This document shows positions 37,657 to 46,202 of a stretch of 48,538 nt of DNA, piece after piece. Below the pieces are notes generated by a model that saw only the letters and a list, made by a program, of their open reading frames with translations, had not been told where the DNA came from and searched no databases. Location: positions 1 to 48,538 of the forward strand of contig JAUYRJ010000007.1 in NCBI GenBank assembly GCA_030696845.1, written 5' to 3'. A program made the position numbers and the translations under genes. Every line of letters begins with the position of its first letter. The stretch's first letter is position 1. Source of the stretch: Polynucleobacter sp. Its GTDB lineage: Bacteria; Pseudomonadota; Gammaproteobacteria; Burkholderiales; Burkholderiaceae.

Positions 37657-38423
37657 ACGCAATCCAGACGCGCCAGCTTTCGGTATTCAGAAACGCTAAA
37701 CCCATGTTGAGTGATCTCGATTTGGATTTTCCAAGCGGCAAATGGACCAGTGTTGTTGGCCCTAACGGCGCCGGCAAATCTACACTCCTTCACGCTTTAG
37801 CGGGCCTTCTACCTTATACCGGGTCAGTAACAATGGGTGACTTAGAACTCTCCCTTGTCTCGTTGAGAAACCGCGCCCGCCGTATTGCATGGCTTGAACA
37901 AAGCAGTGCCGCGCCCGAAGGCTTGGATTTTGGTCCTCGCGTATACGATATCGTGATGCTGGGTCGCCTACCCCATCAAAGCTGGCTTCACCTACCCAGT
38001 GAGGGCGATCATGCAATGCTTGAGCACGTCATGCGCCAAACCGATGTTTGGGACTTGCGCAATCGTTTTTTTAGCCAACTCTCAGGAGGGGAGCGCCAAC
38101 GCGTTCTTTTAGCTCGGCTACTGGCCGTCGATGCCGAGGTCCTTCTAATGGACGAGCCGCTTGCCAACTTAGACCCGCCACATCAGTCGGACTGGCTAGA
38201 GTGGCAAAAAAGACTTGTTTCCCATGGCAAAACCACTATTACGGTCTTGCATGAGATTCAGTTTGCCTTAGAAGCCGAGCACCTGATTCTGTTGCGTGAA
38301 GGTCGCCTCTTTTATCAAGGCGGAAGTGATGATCCACTCACCCACAAGGCTTTAATTGATCTATTTGATGGACGCATTCATCTGCAAAAACTCGGTAATC
38401 ACTGGGTTACGCTGCCTCGGTAA
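37653..38423 (+). CDS. btuD: Vitamin B12 ABC transporter ATP-binding protein
   Basis: This 256-residue ATPase powers the BtuC channel. Walker A (GPNGAGKST) is at residues 36-44, the ABC signature (LSGGERQRV) and Walker B (VLLMDEPLANLD) follow, and the switch His lies in VLHEIQ. Its ATG overlaps the btuC stop codon. It ends the riboswitch-controlled operon. No cobalamin biosynthesis gene lies in the window. Confidence 0.92.
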   Translation: MNAIQTRQLSVFRNAKPMLSDLDLDFPSGKWTSVVGPNGAGKSTLLHALAGLLPYTGSVTMGDLELSLVSLRNRARRIAWLEQSSAAPEGLDFGPRVYDIVMLGRLPHQSWLHLPSEGDHAMLEHVMRQTDVWDLRNRFFSQLSGGERQRVLLARLLAVDAEVLLMDEPLANLDPPHQSDWLEWQKRLVSHGKTTITVLHEIQFALEAEHLILLREGRLFYQGGSDDPLTHKALIDLFDGRIHLQKLGNHWVTLPR

Positions 38424-38478
38424 AAATCAGGGTATCAAGGACCTCAATTGACCGGCAATCAGAGGCTACAATGTATCA

Positions 38479-38757
38479 ATGCATGATTCATCCGACTCTA
38501 CAACCGCTTCTTTAGACGGCATTCACCAATTGCTTGCGCGCCTACAAGAAAAGCTCGGCGTTGCCATCAAAACGGCGGATGCCCTGCGGCAAGATCGGGT
38601 TCGACTTGAGGCCAAGATTGAAGACGCCCAAAGTCGTATTCAGCATATTCTGAGCCGCCTGCCGGAACAAAACGATACGCGCCAGCTCAATTTGCTCGGC
38701 GCAAGCGATCCAGCACCCACCAATCCGGACGATGACCATGAGCCAACAACGCATTGA
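38479..38757 (+). CDS. Small coiled-coil protein preceding zapA (TIGR02449-like)
   Basis: This 92-residue protein has a predicted coiled coil (about residues 12-62, IHQLLARLQEKLGVAIKTAD onward) and an acidic, disordered C-terminus. A small coiled-coil gene is common directly before zapA in Beta- and Gammaproteobacteria. A role in division alongside ZapA, like that of ZapB, is plausible but unproven. Its 3' end overlaps the zapA start by 20-26 bases. Confidence 0.7.
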   Translation: MHDSSDSTTASLDGIHQLLARLQEKLGVAIKTADALRQDRVRLEAKIEDAQSRIQHILSRLPEQNDTRQLNLLGASDPAPTNPDDDHEPTTH

Positions 38758-39106
38758 GGTCACTCTTGCCGGCCAAAAAATTACTCTGGCCACAACCACT
38801 GAGCACGAACCCCTGTTGCGCGAGGCCTGCGCTATGGTAGATGAGCAAATTCAGCTTGCTATCGCCGGAGGCAATCGCAGCATTGAGCGGGCCACCATGA
38901 TGGCCGCCCTGAAGTTGGCGGGCGATTTAATTTCAAGTCAGCGCATGGCGGCCGAGGCCGCTGTAGCGCCATCAACTGAGACTGCCGCAATTGCAGCCGA
39001 GGAACTCGTACGCCTTGATGGCGAACTGAGAAACCTCGAAGAGCAAGTCGATGCGTTGATGCAAACCCTTTCCCTGCCTGGCTCGCCAAGGCCAATAGAT
39101 CTTTGA
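38732..39106 (+). CDS. zapA: Cell division protein ZapA
   Basis: This 124-residue protein binds and bundles FtsZ filaments at the division ring. The N-terminal domain (IEVTLAGQKITLATTTEHEPLL) and the following AAMVDEQI-type helix and C-terminal coiled coil are ZapA features. An alternative ATG two codons later (38738) is equally possible. The gene is followed directly by 6S RNA, a conserved arrangement in Proteobacteria. Confidence 0.88.
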   Translation: MTMSQQRIEVTLAGQKITLATTTEHEPLLREACAMVDEQIQLAIAGGNRSIERATMMAALKLAGDLISSQRMAAEAAVAPSTETAAIAAEELVRLDGELRNLEEQVDALMQTLSLPGSPRPIDL

Positions 39107-39288
39107 ACCGATGCGCAAGCATACGGAGCGATCTTTGCAATGTGGGCGTGAGCGTTTCGCAACCGCACAGTGGCAGCCTCGAGCTGTTCACTCCCTGCGC
39201 TGCTTAGTGCACCCGAAGCATGGCGGCCGCTCCACCTTGAACCCGAGGGTTCAGGATAAGGGCCTAGCGGCTAAGGCGGGGAATTCAT
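39105..39288 (+). ncRNA. ssrS: 6S RNA
   Basis: The stretch CACCTTGAACCCGAGGGTTCA near 39231-39251 followed by GGGCCTAGCGGCTAAGG matches the most conserved 3' part of 6S RNA, and the position directly after zapA is its usual place. 6S RNA mimics an open promoter and binds sigma-70 RNA polymerase in stationary phase. The ends are approximate. Usually a 5-formyl-THF cyclo-ligase gene follows; here it is replaced by a TauE/SafE gene. Confidence 0.85.
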
Positions 39289-39289
39289 T

Positions 39290-40108
39290 TTGGAATTAAT
39301 CGACATCCTGATTCTGATCTCCTGTGGCGCAGTATCCGGAGTGCTTGCCGGTATGCTCGGTATCGGAGGAGGCATGATTCTCGTGCCTTTCATGATCATT
39401 GTGTTCAATCACCAGCAATTTGATCAAGGCATCATTGTTCACATGGCGATTGCCACCGGCATGGCCACCATCTTATTTACTTCGCTATCCGCCATCCGCG
39501 CCCACCACAAACACGGTACCATTGACTGGAAACTGGTTCTGGCACTCACGCCAGGCATCATTGCGGGCGGACTGGTTGGCGGCAGTGAATTATTCGACGC
39601 CTTCCCTACGAGCTGGCTCTCTTTGTTTTTCGCGCTCTTTATCGTCTACACCTCGATTCAGATGTTTATTAATAAGAAGCCCAAGCCTGGACGTCAATTA
39701 CCCGGCAAAGTAGGTCTTTTTTCCTTTGGCACATTTGTTGGCGCCCTCTCCAGTCTGCTTGGCGCTGGCGGCGCATTTGTCACGGTGCCATTTATGATCT
39801 GGTGCAATGTCACACCCCATGTGGCCATGGCATCCGCATCAGGATTGGGGTTCCCGATTGCGGTTGCCGCCACCATCGGCTACGTATTTGGTAGCTGGAA
39901 CCATCCCGGCTTACCCCCGGGTTCACTGGGCTATATCTACTTACCCGCAGTCGCCTGCATTGTTGTGGCAAGCGTATTTACTGCGCCGTTAGGCGCTAAG
40001 CTAGCGCGCAACATGAACACCGCCAATCTCAAGCGAGTATTCGGAGTAATGCTATTTTTCCTTGCGGCTTTCATGTTTAACGAAAGCCGCAAGGCGTTTG
40101 GGTTTTAA
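39290..40108 (+). CDS. TauE/SafE (UPF0721) family membrane transporter
   Basis: This 272-residue membrane protein has about eight hydrophobic segments. The GVLAGMLGIGGGMILVPFMI motif in the first half and GALSSLLGAGGAFVTVPFMIW in the second are the family's twin signatures. Members export sulfite, sulfoacetate or related anions, but the substrate here is unknown. The start is TTG, supported by GGCGGGG at spacing of eight bases, which lies within the 3' end of 6S RNA. The end contains a perfect hairpin. Confidence 0.85.
   Translation: MELIDILILISCGAVSGVLAGMLGIGGGMILVPFMIIVFNHQQFDQGIIVHMAIATGMATILFTSLSAIRAHHKHGTIDWKLVLALTPGIIAGGLVGGSELFDAFPTSWLSLFFALFIVYTSIQMFINKKPKPGRQLPGKVGLFSFGTFVGALSSLLGAGGAFVTVPFMIWCNVTPHVAMASASGLGFPIAVAATIGYVFGSWNHPGLPPGSLGYIYLPAVACIVVASVFTAPLGAKLARNMNTANLKRVFGVMLFFLAAFMFNESRKAFGF
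40060..40094 (+). terminator. Perfect 13-pair hairpin at the tauE 3' end
   Basis: CCTTGCGGCTTTC (40060-40072) pairs exactly with GAAAGCCGCAAGG (40082-40094) around a nine-base loop. On the plus strand it is followed by CGTTTGGGTTTTAATT, so it may act as a terminator for tauE before the convergent malonyl-CoA synthetase gene. The T-run is imperfect. It lies inside coding sequence. Confidence 0.5.
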
Positions 40109-40119
40109 TTCCTACCGAA

Positions 40120-41646
40120 TTATTTTGGAGTGTATTGCTGGCGCAGGATGTTTTTCTGTACCTTGCCCATCGCGTTGCGCGGCAAGTCGGCAACAATCTC
40201 AATTCGCTTTGGCACTTTAAAGTTGGCGATTTGCCCTTTGAGCGCATCAATCATGGCTTGCGAGTCGAGTTTTGCGCCCGGTTTAGCAACCACGACCGCC
40301 ATCACTGCTTCGCCAAAATCTGGATGGGGCACCCCAATCACCGCGCTTTCGTCTACGCCCGCCATGTCATCAATAAAGCTTTCAATCTCTTTGGGGTAGA
40401 CGTTGTATCCACCCGAAATAATTAAGTCTTTACTGCGCCCAACAATGCACAAGTAGTTATCCGGTACCTTAGCGCCATTTGCTATGCCGCCAAAGCGGCC
40501 CACATCACCGGTTTTAAACCAGCCATCGGCAGTAAATTCTTCAGCCGTTTTTTCTGGCATGCGCCAGTACCCCTTAAATACATTAGGGCCCTTAACCTGA
40601 ATACTACCAATCTCATCCACGCTGCACGGTTTATTGTTTTCATTTACCACACGCACCTTCACGCCCGTGAGCGGCACGCCTACCGAGCCACCCACTCGCG
40701 CGCCTTTATATGGATTGGAGACTAACATCACAGTCTCGCTCATGCCATAACGCTCCAAAATAGTTTGGCCCGTCACTTCCTTGAAGGTATTAAACGTCTC
40801 TGTTAGTAGTGGCGCTGATCCCGAGACAAACAAACGCATATTGCGGCATACGTCTTTAGTAAAGTTTTGATCAGCTAAGAGGCGTACATAGAATGTCGGC
40901 ACACCCATCATGACGGTTGATCGAGGCATATGCTGAATCAGCGCCGCGGTGTCGAGGCGTGGCAACCAAATCATTTTGCTGCCGTTAATCAAAGCGCCAT
41001 GGGCCGCCACAAATAAACCGTGAACATGGAATATTGGTAAAGCATGCAATAGCACATCGCCTTTTTGCCAGCCCCAGAATTTCTGCAAAACCAATGCGTT
41101 GCTACCCAAGTTTTTGTGGGTCAGCATTGCACCCTTACTGCGTCCCGTTGTACCCGAGGTATACAAAATCGCTGCGAGGTCGTCGTCATCGCGAGCGACT
41201 GTTTTAAATTGATCACTCTGCACGGCTGAGCGCTCCAACAGGGTTCCGGTGCGGTTCTCATCCAAGGTAAAGACGTGGTTCGTCCCCGACTTGAATGCGA
41301 TTTTAGAAACCCAGGCGAAATTTTTGCTACTACAAACCATCACTGCTGGCTCGGCATTCTGAATAAAATATTCGATTTCAGCGGCTTGATAGGCGGTATT
41401 GAGAGGCAAATACACATAGCCAGCGCGAATTGTGGCTAGGTATAAAAAGAGCGCCTCGGGGGATTTTTCAACTTGAACCGCAACCCGCGATCCCGCTGGA
41501 ATTTTTAAACCCTTCAGGAGGTTTGCCATCATGGCGGTAGCGCGCTCTAGATCACTCCAAGAGTAATAGAGGCCATCATGCGTCTCCAGGGCGCAGGCCT
41601 GGCGATCTTTGGGAAACCCTTTTTCCAGCACTGAATACAAATTCAT
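40120..41646 (-). CDS. matB: Malonyl-CoA synthetase (AMP-forming)
   Basis: This 508-residue acyl-adenylate enzyme activates malonate with ATP and CoA. Adenylation motifs are A3 YTSGTTGRSKGAMLTH near residue 163, A5 ILERYGMSET, A8 NYLCIVGRSKDLIISGGYN and the A10 lysine in NAMGKVQK. The assignment to malonate rests on overall resemblance to MatB and on the malonyl-CoA decarboxylase gene just upstream. GAGG six bases ahead of the ATG supports the start. It is convergent with tauE. Confidence 0.88.
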   Translation of the reverse strand: MNLYSVLEKGFPKDRQACALETHDGLYYSWSDLERATAMMANLLKGLKIPAGSRVAVQVEKSPEALFLYLATIRAGYVYLPLNTAYQAAEIEYFIQNAEPAVMVCSSKNFAWVSKIAFKSGTNHVFTLDENRTGTLLERSAVQSDQFKTVARDDDDLAAILYTSGTTGRSKGAMLTHKNLGSNALVLQKFWGWQKGDVLLHALPIFHVHGLFVAAHGALINGSKMIWLPRLDTAALIQHMPRSTVMMGVPTFYVRLLADQNFTKDVCRNMRLFVSGSAPLLTETFNTFKEVTGQTILERYGMSETVMLVSNPYKGARVGGSVGVPLTGVKVRVVNENNKPCSVDEIGSIQVKGPNVFKGYWRMPEKTAEEFTADGWFKTGDVGRFGGIANGAKVPDNYLCIVGRSKDLIISGGYNVYPKEIESFIDDMAGVDESAVIGVPHPDFGEAVMAVVVAKPGAKLDSQAMIDALKGQIANFKVPKRIEIVADLPRNAMGKVQKNILRQQYTPK

Positions 41647-41748
41647 GAAAACCTCGAAGCGAACGAATTAATCAAGACAACCCTTTACCGAAGGCGGTTA
41701 GCCCTCATCAGTAATGGCATATTTTACGATCTACTGAGCATTAAAAGC

Positions 41749-43053
41749 CTAAACACTCATTAATTTGCCGACCGCACGCGAATACATGATTTCACCATTG
41801 ACAAAGCGCTCATGGTTTTCCTCCACGCTGGACAGGTCATACAGGTAGTTCACCATAATGCCGGCAGACTGGCGCAAACCCTTGCGCGAGAGGTCGCCCG
41901 CCCAGTTAATCAGGTGCAATTTAGCGCCATTGCCCAAATGGAACTTGGCTACAGGGTTACCTTCGCGTCCGGTTGAGGCGAGCCCAAGGTAAATTGCGGT
42001 TAAACACAAAAGGGCCTCTTTTTCTTTTTCTGGCGCATCGTCAGGATGCCAGCCGCTACTCAGGCGCTCAGCCCAGGAACGCTTATCCAGACCCAATGTC
42101 GCCAGGGCTTGATCTCGCCTCGCTTTTAATGCAGGCTTGAGGCGGTCTAGCGGCACGCCATCCCCTAAGTGTGCTCCTGCTGCAATCCATTCCATCAAGC
42201 CCGGAATCGGCGACAGAGTGATGAAGGTTTTGAGACTGGGAAACTCCTCGTGTAACTGCTCGGCCACCCGCTTAATCAGGAAGTTACCCATCGATACGCC
42301 GCGTAAACCCGGTTCGCAGTTACTGATGGAATAAAACACTGCTACCTTATATTGTTGGGCTTGCGTCACGGTCTCCGCTTTTTTGTCCACGAGGGGCGCA
42401 ATCGCCAGCGGCACTTCCGGCAATAGCGCCACTTCGACGAAGATCAAGGGCTCATTGGGCAATTGCGGATGAAAAAAAGCGAAGCAACGACGGTCTGGCT
42501 GCAAGCGGCGACGTAAATCATCCCAGCCGTCAATGGCGTGCACCGCCTCATGCTGGATTAATTTTTCCAATACTTCAGCAGGCGACTTCCAATCCACTCG
42601 GTGCATTTTCAAAAAACCAGGATTAAACCAGGATGAAAGCAGGTGGCGCATATCAAAATCCACTGCCGCTAACTCTGGTTTTTTATCCAGCAACTGCAAG
42701 AGATCCCGACGCATCTCGACCACCGCGGCAGTGCCATTGCGACCGCGATTTAAGCGGCGCATAAATTCCTGGCGAGGCGATTCCGAAACCTTTTGCAAGC
42801 GAATGTAGTTGCGCGCATTGGCCTCTGCCGCAAAGGCCTGCGATGCCGCCATGACATCAGCCGGATTGGGGCTCAGCTTTTCAATCAGGGCCGTAAAAAA
42901 TTTAATGTGCTGGTCTTTACTCAATTTGCGGTAGTGCTCGATTACATCATCGGCCATGCTGACCGCATTAGACTCGCCACGCTCGGAAGTTAGGCGCTGA
43001 ACCGCGCTCAATGCTTTGGATAAATGGCGGGTTTTGGTGATGAGCTCGAGCAT
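41749..43053 (-). CDS. Malonyl-CoA decarboxylase
   Basis: This enzyme of 434 residues turns malonyl-CoA into acetyl-CoA and CO2. It belongs to the single-chain eukaryote-like MCD family, with a helical N-terminal domain and a GNAT-fold C-terminal domain. Conserved blocks are HEAVHAIDGWDDLRRRL, YSISNCEPGLRGVSMGNFL, TLSPIPG (catalytic Ser) and AKFHLGNGAKL (catalytic His). I start at the ATG at 43053, preceded by AGAAAG; a longer frame to 43107 lacks a ribosome-binding site. With MatB it completes malonate use. Confidence 0.9.
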   Translation of the reverse strand: MLELITKTRHLSKALSAVQRLTSERGESNAVSMADDVIEHYRKLSKDQHIKFFTALIEKLSPNPADVMAASQAFAAEANARNYIRLQKVSESPRQEFMRRLNRGRNGTAAVVEMRRDLLQLLDKKPELAAVDFDMRHLLSSWFNPGFLKMHRVDWKSPAEVLEKLIQHEAVHAIDGWDDLRRRLQPDRRCFAFFHPQLPNEPLIFVEVALLPEVPLAIAPLVDKKAETVTQAQQYKVAVFYSISNCEPGLRGVSMGNFLIKRVAEQLHEEFPSLKTFITLSPIPGLMEWIAAGAHLGDGVPLDRLKPALKARRDQALATLGLDKRSWAERLSSGWHPDDAPEKEKEALLCLTAIYLGLASTGREGNPVAKFHLGNGAKLHLINWAGDLSRKGLRQSAGIMVNYLYDLSSVEENHERFVNGEIMYSRAVGKLMSV

Positions 43054-43113
43054 GAATGGTCTTTCTGATGACGGAAGTTCAATATGAAATCGTGTTTTGC
43101 CTAGCATAGGAAG

Positions 43114-43147
43114 AAAAAGCCTCTTTTATCTAAAAAAGAGGGCTTTT
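43114..43147 (-). terminator. Intrinsic terminator after lgt
   Basis: On the minus strand AAAAGCCCTCTTTT and AAAAGAGGCTTTTT form a stem of about 13 pairs with one bulged G and a short loop, ending in TTTTTC. It separates pepA-holC-lgt from the malonyl-CoA genes. The near symmetry lets it also work on the plus strand. Confidence 0.75.
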
Positions 43148-43216
43148 AAATCCAATAAAATGTTTTTTTACGATGTTAACTACAGATGATACTAAAAAAG
43201 ATATTTTTAGAAGCAG

Positions 43217-44008
43217 TTAACGTGTATTTCCGCCTTGGCTACGACTCATTAAATAAATACCGAATAAAATCATAGGCATAGAGAGCCACTGACCCATCGA
43301 AAGACCTAAACCCAGTAAGCCTAAAAACGCATCAGGCTCGCGCGCGAACTCCACTAAAAAGCGGCAGAGCCCATAACCGAGCAAAAAGAGGCCCGAAACC
43401 TGCCCTAATTTTCGGGGTTTTTGCGCATAGAGCCACAAAACTACCCCGAGCAGCACCCCCTCAAGGAGCAATTGGTAGATTTGCGACGGGTGGCGCGGAA
43501 TGGCATCAACCAGCGGAAAGACCATCGCCCAAGGCAAATCCGTCGGTCTGCCCCACAATTCCCCGTTCAAAAAGTTACCGAGGCGACCAAAAGCAAGCCC
43601 AAATGGCACAAGCGGCGCGACTAAATCGCTTACCATCCAAAAGGAGGCCTGCTTGCGACGCGCAAACCAAACCATGGCTGCAATCACGCCCAATAAACCA
43701 CCATGAAAGGACATGCCGCCCTCCCATACTTTCAAAATACTCAACGGGTTCGATAGGTAGTACTCCGGCATGTAAAACAGGGAGTAGCCTAGACGACCGC
43801 CTAAAACAACGCCCAGCACACCTGCAAATAAGAGGTCTTCTAAATCCTTGGTCGTCCACCCCAAGGCAACATACTGCGGACGCCGAATGTAAATGCGCCC
43901 CAACAGTATGAATTGGGCAAAGGCAAGTAAATACATCAAGCCATACCAATGGATACCAAAGGATCCAATTTGAATTGCTACCGGATCAATTTGCGGATGA
44001 ATCAACAT
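43217..44008 (-). CDS. lgt: Prolipoprotein diacylglyceryl transferase
   Basis: This 263-residue inner-membrane enzyme attaches diacylglycerol to the lipobox cysteine of lipoproteins. Seven membrane segments are visible. The Lgt signature [20 protein letters not shown] with its essential Arg is intact, as are [11 protein letters not shown] and [11 protein letters not shown]. It follows holC by 15 bases and ends the pepA-holC-lgt operon. Confidence 0.96.
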   Translation of the reverse strand: MLIHPQIDPVAIQIGSFGIHWYGLMYLLAFAQFILLGRIYIRRPQYVALGWTTKDLEDLLFAGVLGVVLGGRLGYSLFYMPEYYLSNPLSILKVWEGGMSFHGGLLGVIAAMVWFARRKQASFWMVSDLVAPLVPFGLAFGRLGNFLNGELWGRPTDLPWAMVFPLVDAIPRHPSQIYQLLLEGVLLGVVLWLYAQKPRKLGQVSGLFLLGYGLCRFLVEFAREPDAFLGLLGLGLSMGQWLSMPMILFGIYLMSRSQGGNTR

Positions 44009-44023
44009 GGAGGTGTAGTGCCT

Positions 44024-44488
44024 TTAACTTTTGGCTTGATCGAAATTGTGCAATTCATGACCCAAATCGCGATACGCTTTATAGCGCTCACGCCCGGCTA
44101 GGCGCTCGGCTTCATCCACGGTGACCACTTCAACAATCCGGGGGAAGCGCGCAGCTAGCGCGGCAACATCGTTTGGCATTCGCGTACCCAAATGAATCAG
44201 CACATCCGCATGCGGCAGGCTGACCAAGGCCGGCGCCGAAAAATCATCAGCGAGCACAATCGGGGTTTCCGGCGCCGCCTCATGATCCACAAAACAATGT
44301 GGCAAGAAATCCGTTTTACTAAAAGCCCAAAGCAATGCATCTAAGCGTTTTAGATCCGTCTTTTCGCCAACCATCACAATATTGCGCACCGGCTCGCCTT
44401 CGGGTGTAGCGCTCCAAATCTTGCGACTCAGGCGACATGCGTACTCAAGCTTATCGCCCACATTACTATGAAAATCAATGCGCGCCAT
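44024..44488 (-). CDS. holC: DNA polymerase III chi subunit
   Basis: This 154-residue clamp-loader accessory protein links the replisome to single-strand-binding protein. HolC features include MARIDFHSNVGDKLEYACRL at the start and the DALLWAFSKTDFLPH stretch with the conserved WxF region, plus RIVEVVTVDEAERLAGRERY near the end. It starts eight bases after pepA, the normal arrangement (pepA-holC). Confidence 0.92.
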   Translation of the reverse strand: MARIDFHSNVGDKLEYACRLSRKIWSATPEGEPVRNIVMVGEKTDLKRLDALLWAFSKTDFLPHCFVDHEAAPETPIVLADDFSAPALVSLPHADVLIHLGTRMPNDVAALAARFPRIVEVVTVDEAERLAGRERYKAYRDLGHELHNFDQAKS

Positions 44489-44496
44489 CGCAGTGA

Positions 44497-46113
44497 CTAC
44501 TGCGCCAACAGGAAGTTAACTAAAAGTGGTACTGGCCTGCCCGTGGATCCTTTGGCAGCGCCGCCTTTCCATGCGGTACCCGCGATATCCAAATGCGCCC
44601 ATTTGTATTTTTCTGTGAAGCGTTTCAGAAAGCATGCTGCCGTTACGCTACCCGCGGGGCGACCGCCGATATTGGCCACGTCCGCGAAATTGGATTTCAA
44701 CTGCTCTTGATACGCAGCGTCCAGCGGCATACGCCAGACGGTATCCAATGAATCGTGGCCAGCCTCGGTTAAAGCATCCACTAAACCAGCATCATCCGAG
44801 AACATGCCGCTATGGACGGCGCCCAAGGCGATGACGCAGGCTCCCGTTAAGGTGGCGATGTCAATTACCGCCTTCGGCTTAAAGCGTTCAACGTAGGTAA
44901 GCGCATCACACAAAATCAAACGCCCTTCCGCGTCGGTGTTCAGAATCTCGATTGTTTGGCCCGACATACTCTTCACAATATCGCCCGGTCTTGTAGCGCG
45001 GCCGGATGGCATATTCTCGCAAGTGGGGATCACGCCAATCACATTCTGTTTCAACCCAAGTAAGTCGCAAGAGAGCATGGTGCCCATCACCGACGCTGCT
45101 CCGCACATGTCGTACTTCATCTCATCCATCGCCTCGCCAGGCTTTAGGGAAATCCCGCCCGTATCAAAGGTAATGCCTTTACCAACGAATACCATTGGCG
45201 ACTCGCTGGCCTTGCCACCGCTATGGCGAATGATGATGAACTGCGGCGGCGCCTCTGAGCCTTGCGCTACCGACAAAAATGAGCCCATGCCCAAGGCTTC
45301 CATTTGCTTGCGCGTCAGTAACTCCACTTTAAGTTTGGTTTGCTTAACGAGACCCTGCGCTGTTTTAGCCAAGTAGCTTGGGGTACAGACATTGGGTGGC
45401 AAATTGCCCAAATCCTTTGCCAAATTCATACCCTCAACCAAGGCGGCGCCTTGCTGAACCGCCAGCTGCACGGCTTTCGAACTGCTTTTTACGGTGGCAA
45501 AGACCAATTGATGGAATGGATCGGCCAGGTCTTTAACCTTGAATTTCATGGCAGGCTGACGAACACCAAATCGGTAGGTCTGCTCTCCAGCCAATTGCGC
45601 CGCCAAGCGCACTTGCTTGAGCAACATGTCGGCATCGGCGTGCCGAGCAAAACTGGGTACAAACCACAGTGCGGAGTGCATCGCGCCGCCACTCAGCGCC
45701 TTAAAGGCGACCTTGGCTATCTTTGCGAAACTGGTCAAAGCCAAGTTATCTTTTACTCCTAAATCACCCAAACCGACTAGTAGCACCCGCTTTACTTTGA
45801 CCCCCTTTTTTTGCCACGCGTCGTCAGCGCGTAACAAGCAAATGCTGGCTTCTTTGCCATCCAAATCGCCCGCGGCCTTCGCGCGCGCAATAGCGCCATT
45901 TAAGAGCGCATCCAACTCAACCAAGGGGCTGCCTAAGGTCTTTTTTCCGAGCTCGTTTTTGGTGTAACCCAAAATCAAGCAATCGCTAGTTTGGGACGCC
46001 AAAGAGGATAAAGCCAGCTTGATGTGCTGTGCGGAGGCAAAATCGGTTTCAGGAAGAATTTTCGTGCTAAATTGAATTTGCATAGGAATGAGAGAATAAG
46101 TGGTTTTTTCCAT
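44497..46113 (-). CDS. pepA: Leucyl aminopeptidase (M17)
   Basis: This two-metal aminopeptidase works in the cytoplasm. The C-terminal catalytic domain has GKGITFDTGGISLKP with the metal and catalytic Lys/Asp, MKYDMCGAASV, and the signature NTDAEGRLILCDAL. The N-terminal domain is complete. The ATG at 46113 has GGAGG only three bases upstream, while the ATG at 46083 (MQIQFSTKI) has none; I keep 46113 (538 residues), but the shorter 528-residue form resembles homologues more. Some PepA proteins also bind DNA. It is divergent from lptF. Confidence 0.95.
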   Translation of the reverse strand: MEKTTYSLIPMQIQFSTKILPETDFASAQHIKLALSSLASQTSDCLILGYTKNELGKKTLGSPLVELDALLNGAIARAKAAGDLDGKEASICLLRADDAWQKKGVKVKRVLLVGLGDLGVKDNLALTSFAKIAKVAFKALSGGAMHSALWFVPSFARHADADMLLKQVRLAAQLAGEQTYRFGVRQPAMKFKVKDLADPFHQLVFATVKSSSKAVQLAVQQGAALVEGMNLAKDLGNLPPNVCTPSYLAKTAQGLVKQTKLKVELLTRKQMEALGMGSFLSVAQGSEAPPQFIIIRHSGGKASESPMVFVGKGITFDTGGISLKPGEAMDEMKYDMCGAASVMGTMLSCDLLGLKQNVIGVIPTCENMPSGRATRPGDIVKSMSGQTIEILNTDAEGRLILCDALTYVERFKPKAVIDIATLTGACVIALGAVHSGMFSDDAGLVDALTEAGHDSLDTVWRMPLDAAYQEQLKSNFADVANIGGRPAGSVTAACFLKRFTEKYKWAHLDIAGTAWKGGAAKGSTGRPVPLLVNFLLAQ

Positions 46114-46202
46114 TATCCTCCGAGCGTAAACTTTCTTTGTATTTGCAGCCGAATTCCCCTATTAAACCCCCTCTTTTTTAAGAACAAAGTCGCATTTAGA
46201 CC

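Noticed and set aside
39111-39299. Open frame of 62 codons across the 6S RNA
   Set aside because: It coincides with the conserved 6S RNA sequence and has no protein-like features.
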